In this document: piece after piece, positions 55,141 through 64,000 of the stretch | Layout of the letters: each line of letters starts with the position of its first letter | Numbering within the stretch: the stretch's first letter is position 1 | The notes under the pieces: generated by a model | What the model was told of the DNA's origin: nothing | The model's input: the letters and a program-made list of their open reading frames with translations, nothing else | Databases searched by the model: none | Made by a program: the position numbers and the translations under genes | Source: Oceanimonas aquatica | GTDB lineage: Bacteria; Pseudomonadota; Gammaproteobacteria; Enterobacterales; Aeromonadaceae | Direction: 5' to 3' | Assembly: GCF_030732065.1 (NCBI RefSeq) | Contig: NZ_JAVBHX010000002.1 | Location: 124,001 to 188,000 of the forward strand | Length of the DNA stretch: 64,000 bases

Positions 55141-57255
55141 TTACTTCAGTCGCCAGACCGTCATCTCGGCCAGGGTATGCTGAAACTTGCGCCGGGTTTC
55201 CCGGATCACAAAGGGCACATCCTGCCGGCCGACCAGTTCAAAGCGTTCGCCCAACACCGCCTTCAGGCCGTCCAGGGTGGTGAAGTTCTCACCGTTAACC
55301 TTGACGCCGCCCAGCCATCTGTCTTTGGGAGTGTACTCTTCCAGCCAGGTGTAGGGTGAGGTCAGTACCAGACAGCCACCGGTATTCAGTCGCTCGTGCA
55401 CCTGGGCCAGAAACGCCGCCGGATCGTACAGCCGGTCGATCAGGTTGCCACAGAAAATAAGATCATAACCGGTAAAACGGGGCTTGAGGTTGTGGGCGTC
55501 GCCCTGCACAAACTCGATACGGCCGGCCACCTCGGCATACCCCATGTCGGCCAGGCTGGCTTCCTTGAACTCCACCAGTTCCCCTTCGGTTGGAATGGCA
55601 AAGCGGGTCTGGCCGCTTTCCTTGAGCTGAACGCCATGCTGAATAAAGCGGGCGGAAAAGTCGATGCCGTCCACCCGGTCGAAGTGGCGTGCCAGCTCAA
55701 AGCTGGCCCGGCCCACGGAGCAGCCCAGATCCAGTGCCCGGCCCTTGCTGACCTCGGGTAACTGGGTCAGCAGTGCCTCGACGCAGGCCACCGGGTAGTT
55801 GGGCACGTCAAAATAGCGGTCGCCATAGTGGAATTCCAGGTACTGAGCGACCAGCTCGTCGGTTTCATAGGTGTTTACAGGCTCCACGGGGACCTCGGGG
55901 TTGTCGGATTCAATGTAGCGAAAGCCCGCATGCTGAAAGAAATGCCGGCGAAAGGCATAGCGGGAATAACGGGTGGCTTCGTTGCCGGTGGAAATCCAGG
56001 AGCCGCCCTTGAACAGGTTGTGCCGGTTGTCAAAGGTGGGCGTGGAAAAATCATCGTACAGCGGGTGCACCTCAAAACCGGGAAAGCCGTCGATGGGGGT
56101 TTCGGTCCACTGCCAGACGTTACCGGTAATGTCATAAATGCCATCGGTCTCAAAGCGATCAACAGGGCAGGACGAGGCGTAATGCTCCAGGTTGAGGTTG
56201 CCCGGGGCTTGCCCCCAGTCCGGCTGATCGGCGTCGATGCGGTTGCGCAGCAGGGTCCACTCGGCTTCGGTGGGCAGACGAATATGGGTGCCGGTTTGCG
56301 CCGTCTTCCAGTTGCAGAAGGCCCTGGCCTCGAGGTAATTGACCTCCACCGGCCAGTTCAGCGGGAGCGGGATTTCTTCCAGCAGATTGCGCTGCATATA
56401 CTCGCCGTCACGCAGCAGCCAGAAGCGGGGCATGGTGGCCCGAGTAAAGTCCAGCCACTGGCGGCCTTCCTCGGTCCAGTATTCCGGTTTGCGGTAACCG
56501 CCGTCCTGCACAAATTCAAGATATTCACCGTTGGACACCAGGTATTGCGCCACTCGGTATGGCTGCACCTCCACGGTTTTGCTGCCGTATTCGTTATCCC
56601 AGCCATAGGTAGCCGCCGTCGCCGGCTTGCCCAGGGTGATGGTGTCCCCGGCGACCGGCAGCAGCGCATTTTGCGGCGCCTCACCGGCATCACGACAGGC
56701 CGTCCACAAGGGGTGAGACTGAAGCTGATCCAGGGGCAGCATGCGCATGATCACCGAGGAAGTTTCCAGATGAATACGTTCGTGCTCAATGCCCATCAGC
56801 ACAATCCAGGCGGCGCTGTCGGGGGTGATGGGCAGGCTCAGCGGCATCTCACTGATAAAGGCATCCACAGTATTACGCACCTGAGCGCGGTAATCCCGAG
56901 TGTGCGCCAGGCTGGGCCAGTCGTAATGAGCGTCGTTGAGATCGTCCCAGGACATTTCGTCCACACCGATGGCAAACATCGACTCCAGCCGTTCGTCGAG
57001 GCGTTCGGGCAGGTATTTGCCCAGTACCAGCTTGTTGATGAAGAACACGGCGGTATGGCCGAAATAGAATATCAGCGGATGGCGCAGGGGCTCGGGCCGG
57101 GAATAGTAGGCGGCGTCGGTGGTAATACAGTCGAACAGGGCCTCGTAGAGGCTGAAGGTCTGATGGAAATAGCGGCGGATTTCTTCCCGCTTCTGCGCGG
57201 GATCCGTGCCGGTGAGCAGCGGGGTTTTGGTTACGGCATCTGCCAGTGTGTGCAT
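55141..57255 (-). CDS. ovoA: OvoA: 5-histidylcysteine sulfoxide synthase with C-terminal methyltransferase
   Basis: 704 residues from ATG 57255, with AGGG at proper spacing; starts at 57261 and 57273 are possible. N-terminal DinB-like iron site with His67 (YFGHTAVF) and HxxxH at 158/162 (GIEHERIH), a formylglycine-generating-enzyme-like domain (about 200-440: RLPTEAEWTLLR, ITGNVWQWTET, FKGGSWISTGNEATRYSRYAFR), and a C-terminal SAM methyltransferase (ALDLGCSVGRASFELA near 530). This three-part order is that of OvoA, which joins histidine and cysteine and later N-methylates the thiol histidine to give ovothiol A. EgtB lacks the methyltransferase. Confidence 0.93.
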   Translation of the reverse strand: MHTLADAVTKTPLLTGTDPAQKREEIRRYFHQTFSLYEALFDCITTDAAYYSRPEPLRHPLIFYFGHTAVFFINKLVLGKYLPERLDERLESMFAIGVDEMSWDDLNDAHYDWPSLAHTRDYRAQVRNTVDAFISEMPLSLPITPDSAAWIVLMGIEHERIHLETSSVIMRMLPLDQLQSHPLWTACRDAGEAPQNALLPVAGDTITLGKPATAATYGWDNEYGSKTVEVQPYRVAQYLVSNGEYLEFVQDGGYRKPEYWTEEGRQWLDFTRATMPRFWLLRDGEYMQRNLLEEIPLPLNWPVEVNYLEARAFCNWKTAQTGTHIRLPTEAEWTLLRNRIDADQPDWGQAPGNLNLEHYASSCPVDRFETDGIYDITGNVWQWTETPIDGFPGFEVHPLYDDFSTPTFDNRHNLFKGGSWISTGNEATRYSRYAFRRHFFQHAGFRYIESDNPEVPVEPVNTYETDELVAQYLEFHYGDRYFDVPNYPVACVEALLTQLPEVSKGRALDLGCSVGRASFELARHFDRVDGIDFSARFIQHGVQLKESGQTRFAIPTEGELVEFKEASLADMGYAEVAGRIEFVQGDAHNLKPRFTGYDLIFCGNLIDRLYDPAAFLAQVHERLNTGGCLVLTSPYTWLEEYTPKDRWLGGVKVNGENFTTLDGLKAVLGERFELVGRQDVPFVIRETRRKFQHTLAEMTVWRLK

Positions 57256-57436
57256 GAACATGTCCCTGATCACATTTTTTGTTTACGTTACCTTGGCATG
57301 GGCCAAATGAGAAGCCTGTCAGTCAGGCAACAGACCCGCCCACGAGAATTTTGTTTCACTGGCGCCGCGCCATTTGCCGGCGCACGGCCTTGTGCTATAA
57401 CCAACACCCACTTTTCACACTTGTACAGGAAGTATC

Positions 57437-57763
57437 ATGTCTCAAGCCGACAGCCAGTTTGACAACGTCAGCATCGAAACCCGCGCCAATGTGTACCACG
57501 ACGGCAAGGTCACCAGCCGGGTGGTGAAGTTTGCCGACGGCAGCCACAAGACCCTGGGCATCATGCTGCCGGGTGAATACACCTTTGGCACCGAGGCCGC
57601 CGAACTGATGGAAATCACCGCCGGTGATCTGGAAGTCCAGCTGCCGGGCAGCGAGGAATGGCTGCGCATTCAGGGCGGAGAGTCCTTTGAGGTGCCCGCC
57701 AACGCCAAGTTCAACATCAAAATCCACAGCCTGGTGGATTACTGCTGCACCTACTTCAAGTAA
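57437..57763 (+). CDS. ppnP: Pyrimidine/purine nucleoside phosphorylase PpnP
   Basis: 108 residues, standard for the YaiE/PpnP (DUF1255) cupin family. DGKVTSRVVKFADGSHKTLGIMLPGEYTFGT and the end PANAKFNIKIHSLVDYCCTYF are family-typical. It splits several nucleosides with phosphate. Divergent from ovoA over 181 bases. Confidence 0.95.
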   Translation: MSQADSQFDNVSIETRANVYHDGKVTSRVVKFADGSHKTLGIMLPGEYTFGTEAAELMEITAGDLEVQLPGSEEWLRIQGGESFEVPANAKFNIKIHSLVDYCCTYFK

Positions 57764-57981
57764 GCCGTACTGTCGGGGCGGTCACGGCCGCCCTGCATCA
57801 AAAGCATAACTATCCAGAAAAAATGTCGCTCTGGTTATAAAAATTCACTCATTGCAATTTTTAACGCAAAAAAACCGGTTAAACCGCCCCATTCGCCTTG
57901 CGACCTTTCCTCGCCTTGGTTAAAGTCCCCGGCTTTGTTTCTCAAGGTCCGATGACCTTCGCTGTAAAGGAAACCCCGCTG

Positions 57982-59487
57982 ATGGAAAGCCCGCATATCA
58001 GTTCGCTGATCCCCATATTTCTGACCCTGCTGCTCTCGCTCACCACCCGTAATGTGGTCATTGGCCTGTTTACCGGCGTGCTCAGTGGTGTGGTCATGCT
58101 CAACAACTGGCTGCATCCCCTCGACAGTTTCGGCATTCTGGTCAAGGACCACCTGGTGGCCCAGCTCACCGACAGCTACAACGCCGGCGTGCTGGTGTTG
58201 CTGGTATTTATCGGTGGCTTTGTGGCGCTGATGGAGCAGTCCGGCGGCGGCCAGGCCTTTGCCCGCCGGGTGACCCACTGGGTCAGCAGCAAGTGCCGGG
58301 CTCAGGTGTCGGCCTGGCTGGGCGGCATCGTGATTTTCTTCTCGGATCTGGGCACCCCGCTGATCGTGGGCCCGGTGTTCCGGCCGCTGTTTGACAAGCT
58401 GAAGGTATCCCGCCAGAAGCTGGCCTTTATTATCGACTCCACCGCCTCGCCGGTGGCCATTCTGGTGCCCTTTATCGGCTGGGGCGTGTACATCATGGGC
58501 CTGCTGCAAAAGGAGTTCACCGCCCTGGAGCTTGACTTGAGCGACTGGCAGGCCTTTATCTCCGCCATTCCGTTTCAGTTTTACGCCGTGCTGGCGGTGA
58601 CCATGGTGCCGCTGATCGCCTTCAAGAAACTGGACTTTGGCCCCATGGCCGAGGCCGAGCGTGCCGCCGAACGCGGTGAAATCGCCGCCGGCCCGCAGCA
58701 GCAGGTTACCCCTTTTACCCACGACAATGCCCGCGCCAGCTTTGTGTGGGCACCGCTGCTGGTCATGGGCACCGTGCTGATGGCCATGCTGGGCCCGCTG
58801 GGCTTTCCGTTTGAAAAGGTCTCCGGCTCGGTGTTTCGCGCCGCTCTGTCTACCGCCTATTTCTCCGCGGCCGTCACCCTGATCGGTCTGATGGCGGTGT
58901 ACGGCGTGCGCCGGGTCAGCGATGGTATTGCCGTGTATCTGAAGGGCATGGGCAACATGATGCAGGTGGCCATAGTGCTGATCCTGGCCTGGACCCTGAG
59001 CAGCGTGGGCAAGGAGCTGGGCGCCGCCGCTTATATCGCCGAGCAGGCCCAGGCCGGCTTCCCCGCCTGGCTGGTGCCGGCGGTGGCGTTTTTGCTGTCG
59101 GCCATCATCTCCTTTGCCACCGGCTCCTCCTGGGGCACCTTTGCCATCATGCTGCCCCTGGTGATCCCCACCGCCATCGCCATCGACGCACCGCTTTACG
59201 CCTGCATCGGCGCCGTGCTGTCGGGAGGCCTGTTCGGCGATCACTGCTCGCCGATTTCGGAAACCACCATTCTGTCGTCTACCGGCTCGGGCTGTGATCA
59301 GTTTGAACACTTCCGTACCCAGCTGCCCTATGCCCTGCTCAATGGCAGTATCGCCCTCGGGGGCTTTGTACTGGCCGGCTTTATCGCCAACCCGCTGATC
59401 CTGGCCGCTGCCGTAGCCGCCCAGCTGGTGCTGGTCAGTCTGCTGGCGTGGCGTCAGCGCGCCCTGCCTCAGGGTCAGACTGCCTGA
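57982..59487 (+). CDS. NhaC-family Na+/H+ antiporter-like transporter
   Basis: 501 residues from ATG 57982 with AAGGAA nine bases upstream. About 12 membrane segments; family segments LVLLVFIGGFVALMEQSGG, FFSDLGTPLIVGPVFRPLFD, FATGSSWGTFAIMLPL and GGLFGDHCSPISETTILSSTGSGC. NhaC-type carriers move Na+ against H+, or organic ions such as lysine (LysW). No lysine riboswitch is visible in the 218 bases upstream, which argues mildly against the LysW role. Confidence 0.87.
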   Translation: MESPHISSLIPIFLTLLLSLTTRNVVIGLFTGVLSGVVMLNNWLHPLDSFGILVKDHLVAQLTDSYNAGVLVLLVFIGGFVALMEQSGGGQAFARRVTHWVSSKCRAQVSAWLGGIVIFFSDLGTPLIVGPVFRPLFDKLKVSRQKLAFIIDSTASPVAILVPFIGWGVYIMGLLQKEFTALELDLSDWQAFISAIPFQFYAVLAVTMVPLIAFKKLDFGPMAEAERAAERGEIAAGPQQQVTPFTHDNARASFVWAPLLVMGTVLMAMLGPLGFPFEKVSGSVFRAALSTAYFSAAVTLIGLMAVYGVRRVSDGIAVYLKGMGNMMQVAIVLILAWTLSSVGKELGAAAYIAEQAQAGFPAWLVPAVAFLLSAIISFATGSSWGTFAIMLPLVIPTAIAIDAPLYACIGAVLSGGLFGDHCSPISETTILSSTGSGCDQFEHFRTQLPYALLNGSIALGGFVLAGFIANPLILAAAVAAQLVLVSLLAWRQRALPQGQTA

Positions 59488-59490
59488 GAC

Positions 59491-61197
59491 CTATCCGGGC
59501 CGGCACTCGCCGGCCCCGCATTCGGGGGGCGCGGCACACAGGCGGTTGCGCCCCTGCTCCTTGGCCGCATACAGCGCCTTGTCGGCCCGGCCCACAAAAT
59601 CCTCGATACGATCATGCTGCTCGGGCACCCCGGCCACCACGCCGAGGCTCAGGGTCACGACGCCGTGCTCGGACTGGTCATGGGCAATATTGAGCGCCCG
59701 CACCGCCTGCAGCAGCCGGCCGGCCACATGACGGGTCTGCCACAGATCCAGCTCCGGCAGCAGCACGATAAACTCTTCACCGCCATAACGGGCCACCATG
59801 TCACCCTGGCGATGCAACTGGCCGGCCAGCGCCTGAGCCACCCGATGCAGGCATTCGTCCCCCTCCTGATGGCCGTATTCATCGTTAAAGCGTTTGAAGT
59901 AATCAATGTCTCCCATCACCAGTCCGAGCGAACGCTGCTCACGCTGGGCCCGCCGCCATTCGGCTTCCAGGTGCCGGTCAAAGCAGCGCCGGTTGGCGAT
60001 CTGAGTCAGGTCATCCACTTCGCTCAGGCGCTGCAGTGACTGGTTCATTTCCTGCAAATGACGGTTGGCCCGGGCCAGTTGCTGCTCCGCCGTTTGCCGG
60101 GCATTGACAAAGGTCTCAAAGGTCGCGCCCATGCGGCTGATTTCATCATCGCCCTCGCTGGGAATGGGCACCGGCTTGCCCTCACCGTGGGAAAGCATGG
60201 CCCGGCTGAGATCATTGATGCGATAAATAATGGCCCGGCGAATATAGAAAATGGCCCCCAGGGTGATCAGCACCAGCATCATGGAAGCCGCCAGCAACCC
60301 CGCCAGTGAATTTTGCATCAAGGCCTGTTGCTCGGCCAGGGCCTGCTCCGCCGAGGCCTTGAGCCGCTTGTGATAACCAAAAGTGGCGCTGGTGAGCTTT
60401 TGCGCCAGCACCCGGGTCTGACGGGCCGTGGCCAGGGTGGCCCGGGCATGACGCAGCAGCGGGCCGCGCCGGGTGAACACCGCCGGCAACTGCTGCTCAA
60501 GCCGGGCACGCAGGGCAATAAAGTCGGGCTGGGTCAGCGTCAGGCCGGACAGCACCTGCAATTGCTGTTCGCAGTAGGCTTTCAGGCGGCTGATATGCCC
60601 CGGCCGCTCTGCACTCAGGGCGGCGGCGGCATAGCCCAGCGCCGCCAGTGCCGGCCCGGTAAAGCGCTGCTCGGCCACAGGCAGCCCCTCCATCGACTGC
60701 AGCTCGGACACTCGCCTGAGCAGCAGAAACAAGTCATCCACCTGATGAAACTGTTCCGCTTGCAGCTCCTGCTCGGCCCGCAGCCGCTCGTTCAGCCGGT
60801 CCAGACTGCTGAAAAAGGGGGTTTGCCAGCGATCCAGGGCGGCGGCATCGGCCTCGCTCATCCGCCCACCATCCTGCTCCAGCCGTTCCCGGGTGCCCTG
60901 ATAGATGCTGGCCAGGTTTTCCACCCGCCGGTTGCCGGCACTCACCGAGCGATCATTGCCCACCAGCAATTCATAGACCTCGGCGGCAATGGTTTCGGCA
61001 TCCCGGGTGAGCTCGGCGGCGATCATGGCCCGCTCAAAATGACCGCTCACCGCCCCCACCAGCCGCGAGTACTGGCTGAATATCACATAGGCAAACAGCG
61101 AGGCTGAAAGCAGATAGAGTCCGAATACCAGCATGATGATGAACGTCAGCCGGCGTCCCAGGCTGTTGCGAATGGTCATGCGGCCACTGGCGGTCAC
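59491..61197 (-). CDS. Membrane diguanylate cyclase with periplasmic sensor and HAMP
   Basis: 568 residues from GTG 61197 (GAGG six bases upstream; the later ATG 61179 has no ribosome site). Membrane helix 1 (about 18-40), a roughly 260-residue helical periplasmic region, helix 2 (about 305-328), HAMP domain, then GGDEF domain with GGEEF at 472-476 and the inhibitory I-site RQGD five residues before it. Makes c-di-GMP. Ten bases after the binding-protein gene, so probably cotranscribed with it. Confidence 0.93.
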   Translation of the reverse strand: MTASGRMTIRNSLGRRLTFIIMLVFGLYLLSASLFAYVIFSQYSRLVGAVSGHFERAMIAAELTRDAETIAAEVYELLVGNDRSVSAGNRRVENLASIYQGTRERLEQDGGRMSEADAAALDRWQTPFFSSLDRLNERLRAEQELQAEQFHQVDDLFLLLRRVSELQSMEGLPVAEQRFTGPALAALGYAAAALSAERPGHISRLKAYCEQQLQVLSGLTLTQPDFIALRARLEQQLPAVFTRRGPLLRHARATLATARQTRVLAQKLTSATFGYHKRLKASAEQALAEQQALMQNSLAGLLAASMMLVLITLGAIFYIRRAIIYRINDLSRAMLSHGEGKPVPIPSEGDDEISRMGATFETFVNARQTAEQQLARANRHLQEMNQSLQRLSEVDDLTQIANRRCFDRHLEAEWRRAQREQRSLGLVMGDIDYFKRFNDEYGHQEGDECLHRVAQALAGQLHRQGDMVARYGGEEFIVLLPELDLWQTRHVAGRLLQAVRALNIAHDQSEHGVVTLSLGVVAGVPEQHDRIEDFVGRADKALYAAKEQGRNRLCAAPPECGAGECRPG

Positions 61198-61206
61198 GTT
61201 GGCACC

Positions 61207-62229
61207 TCAGCGGAACAGAGGAGCATACAGCAACCCGCCTCGGGACCAGGGCTGATTCAGCCCCTGAGGCATATTGACCGGGGTGCCGGGGCCAAAGTGG
61301 CGCTGATAGATTTCGCTGTAGTTACCCACGCTGTGAATGGCCCGGTAGGCCCAGTCGTCGGGCAGCCCCAGCCGTTTGCCCAGATCTCCGCTCACCCCCA
61401 GCAGGTTGCGGATTTCCGCGTCCTTGTTGCCGGAGCGGATCTGATCGATGTTTTTTTGGGTAATGCCCTTGTCGTCGGCCAGGATCAGGGCGTGGATCAC
61501 CGAACGAATGACCCGCTCCCACTCGGCGTCGTCGTTGCGGACCATGGGGCCAACAGGCTCTCGTGACAGCAACTCGGGCAGAATGCGGTAATCATTAGGA
61601 GCGTCGGCCCGGTGGGCCCGGTTAATGGCCAGGTTGATGCGGTCGGCGGTGTAGGCATCGCAGTGCCCCCGAAAAAAGCTGTCGCCGTTGGAAAACAGCA
61701 CCTTCGCATGGATCTGATCCCGCGCCAGCAGGGTCAGCAGGTGGTTGTGGGTGGTGGTGTTTTCGGTCACGCACACCGACTTGCCGTCGAGGTCGGCCAG
61801 CTTGCCAATGCCCGAATCCTTGCGAACCAGCAGGCCCTGGCCGTCAAACAGGTAGATGGCGGGAAAGGCCACCTGATATTGATCTTCCCGCCCAAGGGTC
61901 CAGGTGGCGCTGTACATCACCACGTCGCTGCGTTTTTGCTGCAGCGTGGTAAAGCGGCTGGTGGCGTCCACTTCCACATATTGTACCCGGTCTGCATCGC
62001 CAAACAGGGCGGCGGCGGTGGCCCGGCAGAAGTCCACGTAAAACCCGCGCCAGACACCGCTTTCATCGATGGCGCTGCGACCGGGGTCATCCGGAAACAC
62101 GCCACAACGAATATCGCCGTGGCGCAGCACCGTCTGCAGGGTGTTGGCCTGCGCCGGCAGGCCCGCCAGCAGTAACAGCAACAGGGCCAGCCCGCCGGCG
62201 GCCTTGCCAAAATATTCCATTCCCATCAT
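61207..62229 (-). CDS. Periplasmic amino-acid-binding protein (AapJ-like)
   Basis: 340 residues from ATG 62229 with AAGGG upstream; later ATGs at 62226 and 62220 are possible. Signal peptide (LALLLLLLAGLPAQA). Solute-binding fold of the general L-amino-acid type: VLRHGDIRCGVFPDDPG, GFYVDFCRATAAALFGDA, VVMYSATWTLGRE, VCVTENTTTHNHLL and RNDDAEWERVIRSV. No ABC permease or ATPase gene is nearby; the only partner is the diguanylate cyclase. Confidence 0.9.
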   Translation of the reverse strand: MMGMEYFGKAAGGLALLLLLLAGLPAQANTLQTVLRHGDIRCGVFPDDPGRSAIDESGVWRGFYVDFCRATAAALFGDADRVQYVEVDATSRFTTLQQKRSDVVMYSATWTLGREDQYQVAFPAIYLFDGQGLLVRKDSGIGKLADLDGKSVCVTENTTTHNHLLTLLARDQIHAKVLFSNGDSFFRGHCDAYTADRINLAINRAHRADAPNDYRILPELLSREPVGPMVRNDDAEWERVIRSVIHALILADDKGITQKNIDQIRSGNKDAEIRNLLGVSGDLGKRLGLPDDWAYRAIHSVGNYSEIYQRHFGPGTPVNMPQGLNQPWSRGGLLYAPLFR

Positions 62230-62416
62230 CGCACCCTTGTCAACGCACCCCTTAACCCTGTCAGCATGACCCATTTTGCAAAAAATGACAGCATCCAGTC
62301 GCCATTTGGCTCACACTTTCCGTTTTTCCTCCTGGCGCTTACGGGTGGCCGGCGTAAACCGGCCGCCGGCGTCAGCGACTATTCTGAACACAGACCTTTT
62401 TGTCAGGAGAAACACC

Positions 62417-62851
62417 ATGCTCATTACGATCACCGTGCGGCTGGTTTCCGGTATGTATGCCCATGATGACTGGGCCTGCGAGCTGGAAATCGACGACGGC
62501 GCCACCCTGCATGAGCTGCACGATGCCATTCAGCAGGCGGTGCGGTTCAACAATGATCATATGTATTCGTTTTTTATCGCCCGCAGCGAACACGCCGGCG
62601 AACGCCTGCACTTTGACGGTGACGAATACTCCCTCGATGCGCCCATTTCGGATCTGTTTCCGCTACCCAGGGGCAAAAAACTGTTCTACTGGTTCGACTT
62701 TGGTGACGACTGGATTTTTCAGGTGTCCCGCTCCCGTAAAAAGCCGAGATCCGATCCGGCCACGCAACGCTATCCGCGCCTGACCGGAGAAACCGGTACC
62801 CGCCCGGTGCAGTATGAAGGCTATGATCCCCATGCCGAGCCGGAGTGGTAA
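62417..62851 (+). CDS. Plasmid pRiA4b ORF-3-like protein
   Basis: 144 residues from ATG 62417, with AGGAG seven bases upstream. ELEIDDGATLHELHDAIQQAVRF, FIARSEHAGER, KKLFYWFDFGDDWIFQV and the acidic end match the pRiA4b ORF-3 family. This family is often on plasmids or near IS1096-type elements, but no mobile gene is seen here. Function unknown. Followed after 4 bases by the dehydrogenase gene. Confidence 0.85.
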   Translation: MLITITVRLVSGMYAHDDWACELEIDDGATLHELHDAIQQAVRFNNDHMYSFFIARSEHAGERLHFDGDEYSLDAPISDLFPLPRGKKLFYWFDFGDDWIFQVSRSRKKPRSDPATQRYPRLTGETGTRPVQYEGYDPHAEPEW

Positions 62852-62855
62852 GCCC

Positions 62856-63947
62856 ATGTTGAGAGCCTTTTTCGTGTTGTTGCTGCTGAGCCTGCCGCTG
62901 GCGGCGGCAGAGTACCGGGTGCAGACCCTGGCCACCGGGCTGCATCACCCTTGGAGCCTGACCGAGCTGCCCGACGGCAGTCTGCTGCTGAGTGAACGCC
63001 GGGGCCGGCTGTGGCATATGACGATAAATGGAAAGCGACGCGCCGTTTCCGGCCTGCCGGCCATTGCCGCCGGCGGCCAGGGCGGCCTGCTCGATCTGGC
63101 CCTGCACCCGCAGTTTGCCGACAACCGGCTGCTGTATTTCAGCTTCAGTCAGCCCGGCCCGGGCGGCGCCGGTACCGCCGTGGGCCGGGCCCGGCTGAAC
63201 GGGAACAAGCTGGAACAACTGCAGGTGCTTTTTGAACAGACACCCAAAACCCACGGCCGGGCCCATTTTGGCTCCCGCCTGGCCTTTGATAACCAGGGTT
63301 ATCTTTTTATTACCACCGGCGATCGCTACCACAGCCGGCATCAGGCCCAGCGCCTCGACAACCATCTGGGCAAGATCCTTCGGCTGCATGATGACGGCCG
63401 GGTGCCCGCCGACAATCCCTTTGTCGGCACCCCCGGTGCCCTGCCAGAAATCTGGAGCCTGGGGCACCGCAACCTGCAGGGCGCCGCCATTCATCCGGGT
63501 AGCGGCGAACTCTGGACCCACGAGCATGGCCCGCAGGGCGGCGACGAGGTTAACCGCATTCGAAAAGGGGCCAACTACGGCTGGCCGGTGGTGACCTTTG
63601 GTGAGGAATACGGCGGCGGCACCATTGGCGAAGGCAGCCGCAAACCGGGCATGGAGGATCCACTCTGGGTATGGGTGCCGTCCATTGCCCCTTCCGGCAT
63701 GCTGTTTTACACCGGTGAGGCCTTTCCCGGCTGGCGCAACAACCTGTTTGTGGGCGCCCTGGCCGGGCGACGGCTGGTTCGGCTGGAGCTGGACGGCGAT
63801 CGCGTCACGGGCGAGCATCATCTGCTGGTTGAGCAGGGCTTTCGTATTCGTGCCCTGCACCAGGCCGCCGACGGCGGTATTTACGTGCTCACCGACGACG
63901 CCGATGGCCGCCTGCTCAAGCTGGTGCCGGTGGCAGCCAAGGGCTGA
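62856..63947 (+). CDS. PQQ-dependent aldose sugar dehydrogenase-like protein (YliI/Asd type)
   Basis: 363 residues from ATG 62856. Signal peptide about 1-18 (FFVLLLLSLPLAAA). Six-bladed beta-propeller of the glucose/sorbosone dehydrogenase family: LATGLHHPWSLTELPDGSLLLSERRGRL, GGQGGLLDLALHPQF, RAHFGSRLAFD, SLGHRNLQGAAIHP, THEHGPQGGDEVNRI and KGANYGWPVVTFG hold the Arg, His and Asp residues of the PQQ pocket. Oxidises aldoses in the periplasm. PQQ synthesis genes are not in the window. The remaining 53 bases to the window end hold nothing I can name. Confidence 0.92.
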   Translation: MLRAFFVLLLLSLPLAAAEYRVQTLATGLHHPWSLTELPDGSLLLSERRGRLWHMTINGKRRAVSGLPAIAAGGQGGLLDLALHPQFADNRLLYFSFSQPGPGGAGTAVGRARLNGNKLEQLQVLFEQTPKTHGRAHFGSRLAFDNQGYLFITTGDRYHSRHQAQRLDNHLGKILRLHDDGRVPADNPFVGTPGALPEIWSLGHRNLQGAAIHPGSGELWTHEHGPQGGDEVNRIRKGANYGWPVVTFGEEYGGGTIGEGSRKPGMEDPLWVWVPSIAPSGMLFYTGEAFPGWRNNLFVGALAGRRLVRLELDGDRVTGEHHLLVEQGFRIRALHQAADGGIYVLTDDADGRLLKLVPVAAKG

Positions 63948-64000
63948 TCTTGAGCGGGAAATGGGGTAACCTGTAACAACTGTACTTTATTTCAGTTACT

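Noticed and set aside
57764..57981. Lysine riboswitch before the NhaC-family gene (as in lysW).
   Set aside because: None of the L-box core blocks seen at 30613-30753 occur here.

Overview
The window looks like chromosomal DNA of a GC-rich (about 60 percent by eye) gammaproteobacterium, probably a marine or brackish member of the Aeromonadales such as the Oceanimonas/Oceanisphaera/Zobellella group. The lineage is inferred from gene order (pdxB-fimV-truA-accD-folC-dedD beside fabB/mnmC, with yccS-tusE) and from two sodium/proton antiporters, a polyamine locus, ovoA and FimV. No phage, plasmid, transposase or CRISPR locus is visible. The interest lies in RNA regulators, intergenic repeats and a few altered enzymes.

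Layout. 1-2.1 kb: 3' part of yccS, then tusE. 2.1-11.8 kb: a mostly minus-strand housekeeping block (dedD, folC, accD, truA, fimV, pdxB, fabB) interrupted by a plus-strand PAP2-family gene and a 490-base repeat-rich gap. 11.9-18.6 kb: mnmC, an unknown secreted protein, corA, anaerobic ribonucleotide reductase nrdGD with NrdR boxes, and a CreA-like lipoprotein. 18.6-21.6 kb: uvrB, tRNA-Asn(GTT) and an AT-rich gap holding a DnaA-box cluster. 21.6-26.6 kb: divergent GlcNAc locus nagE / nagB-nagA-nagC-yciH. 26.7-32.2 kb: a manganese (yybP-ykoY) riboswitch and TMEM165/GDT1 transporter, nhaD, argA, then a lysine riboswitch and lysC.

32.2-45.8 kb: a DUF4010 membrane protein overlapping alanine dehydrogenase, two XRE-cupin regulators facing each other, and a large polyamine uptake and gamma-glutamylation locus (minus strand: ligase, spuC, potF, potG, potH, potI, regulator; plus strand: second ligase, puuB-like oxidase). 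45.9-52.5 kb: DUF1289 protein, hydrolase, a queC-queD-queE operon under a preQ1-I riboswitch, and divergent ppsA/ppsR. 52.5-64 kb: xanthine/urate-type permease, hydrolase, ovoA (ovothiol), ppnP, an NhaC-type antiporter, a periplasmic amino-acid-binding protein paired with a membrane diguanylate cyclase, a pRiA4b ORF-3-like protein and a PQQ-type sugar dehydrogenase.

How parts work together: the polyamine genes import putrescine-type amines and degrade them by transamination and gamma-glutamylation. The nag genes import and deaminate GlcNAc under NagC. Three riboswitches tie expression to lysine, manganese and preQ1. The least ordinary items are a PAP2 protein with Asn where the family has its catalytic His, a ~139-bp dispersed repeat in three intergenic gaps, a DnaA-box cluster beside tRNA-Asn, and the binding-protein/diguanylate-cyclase pair.
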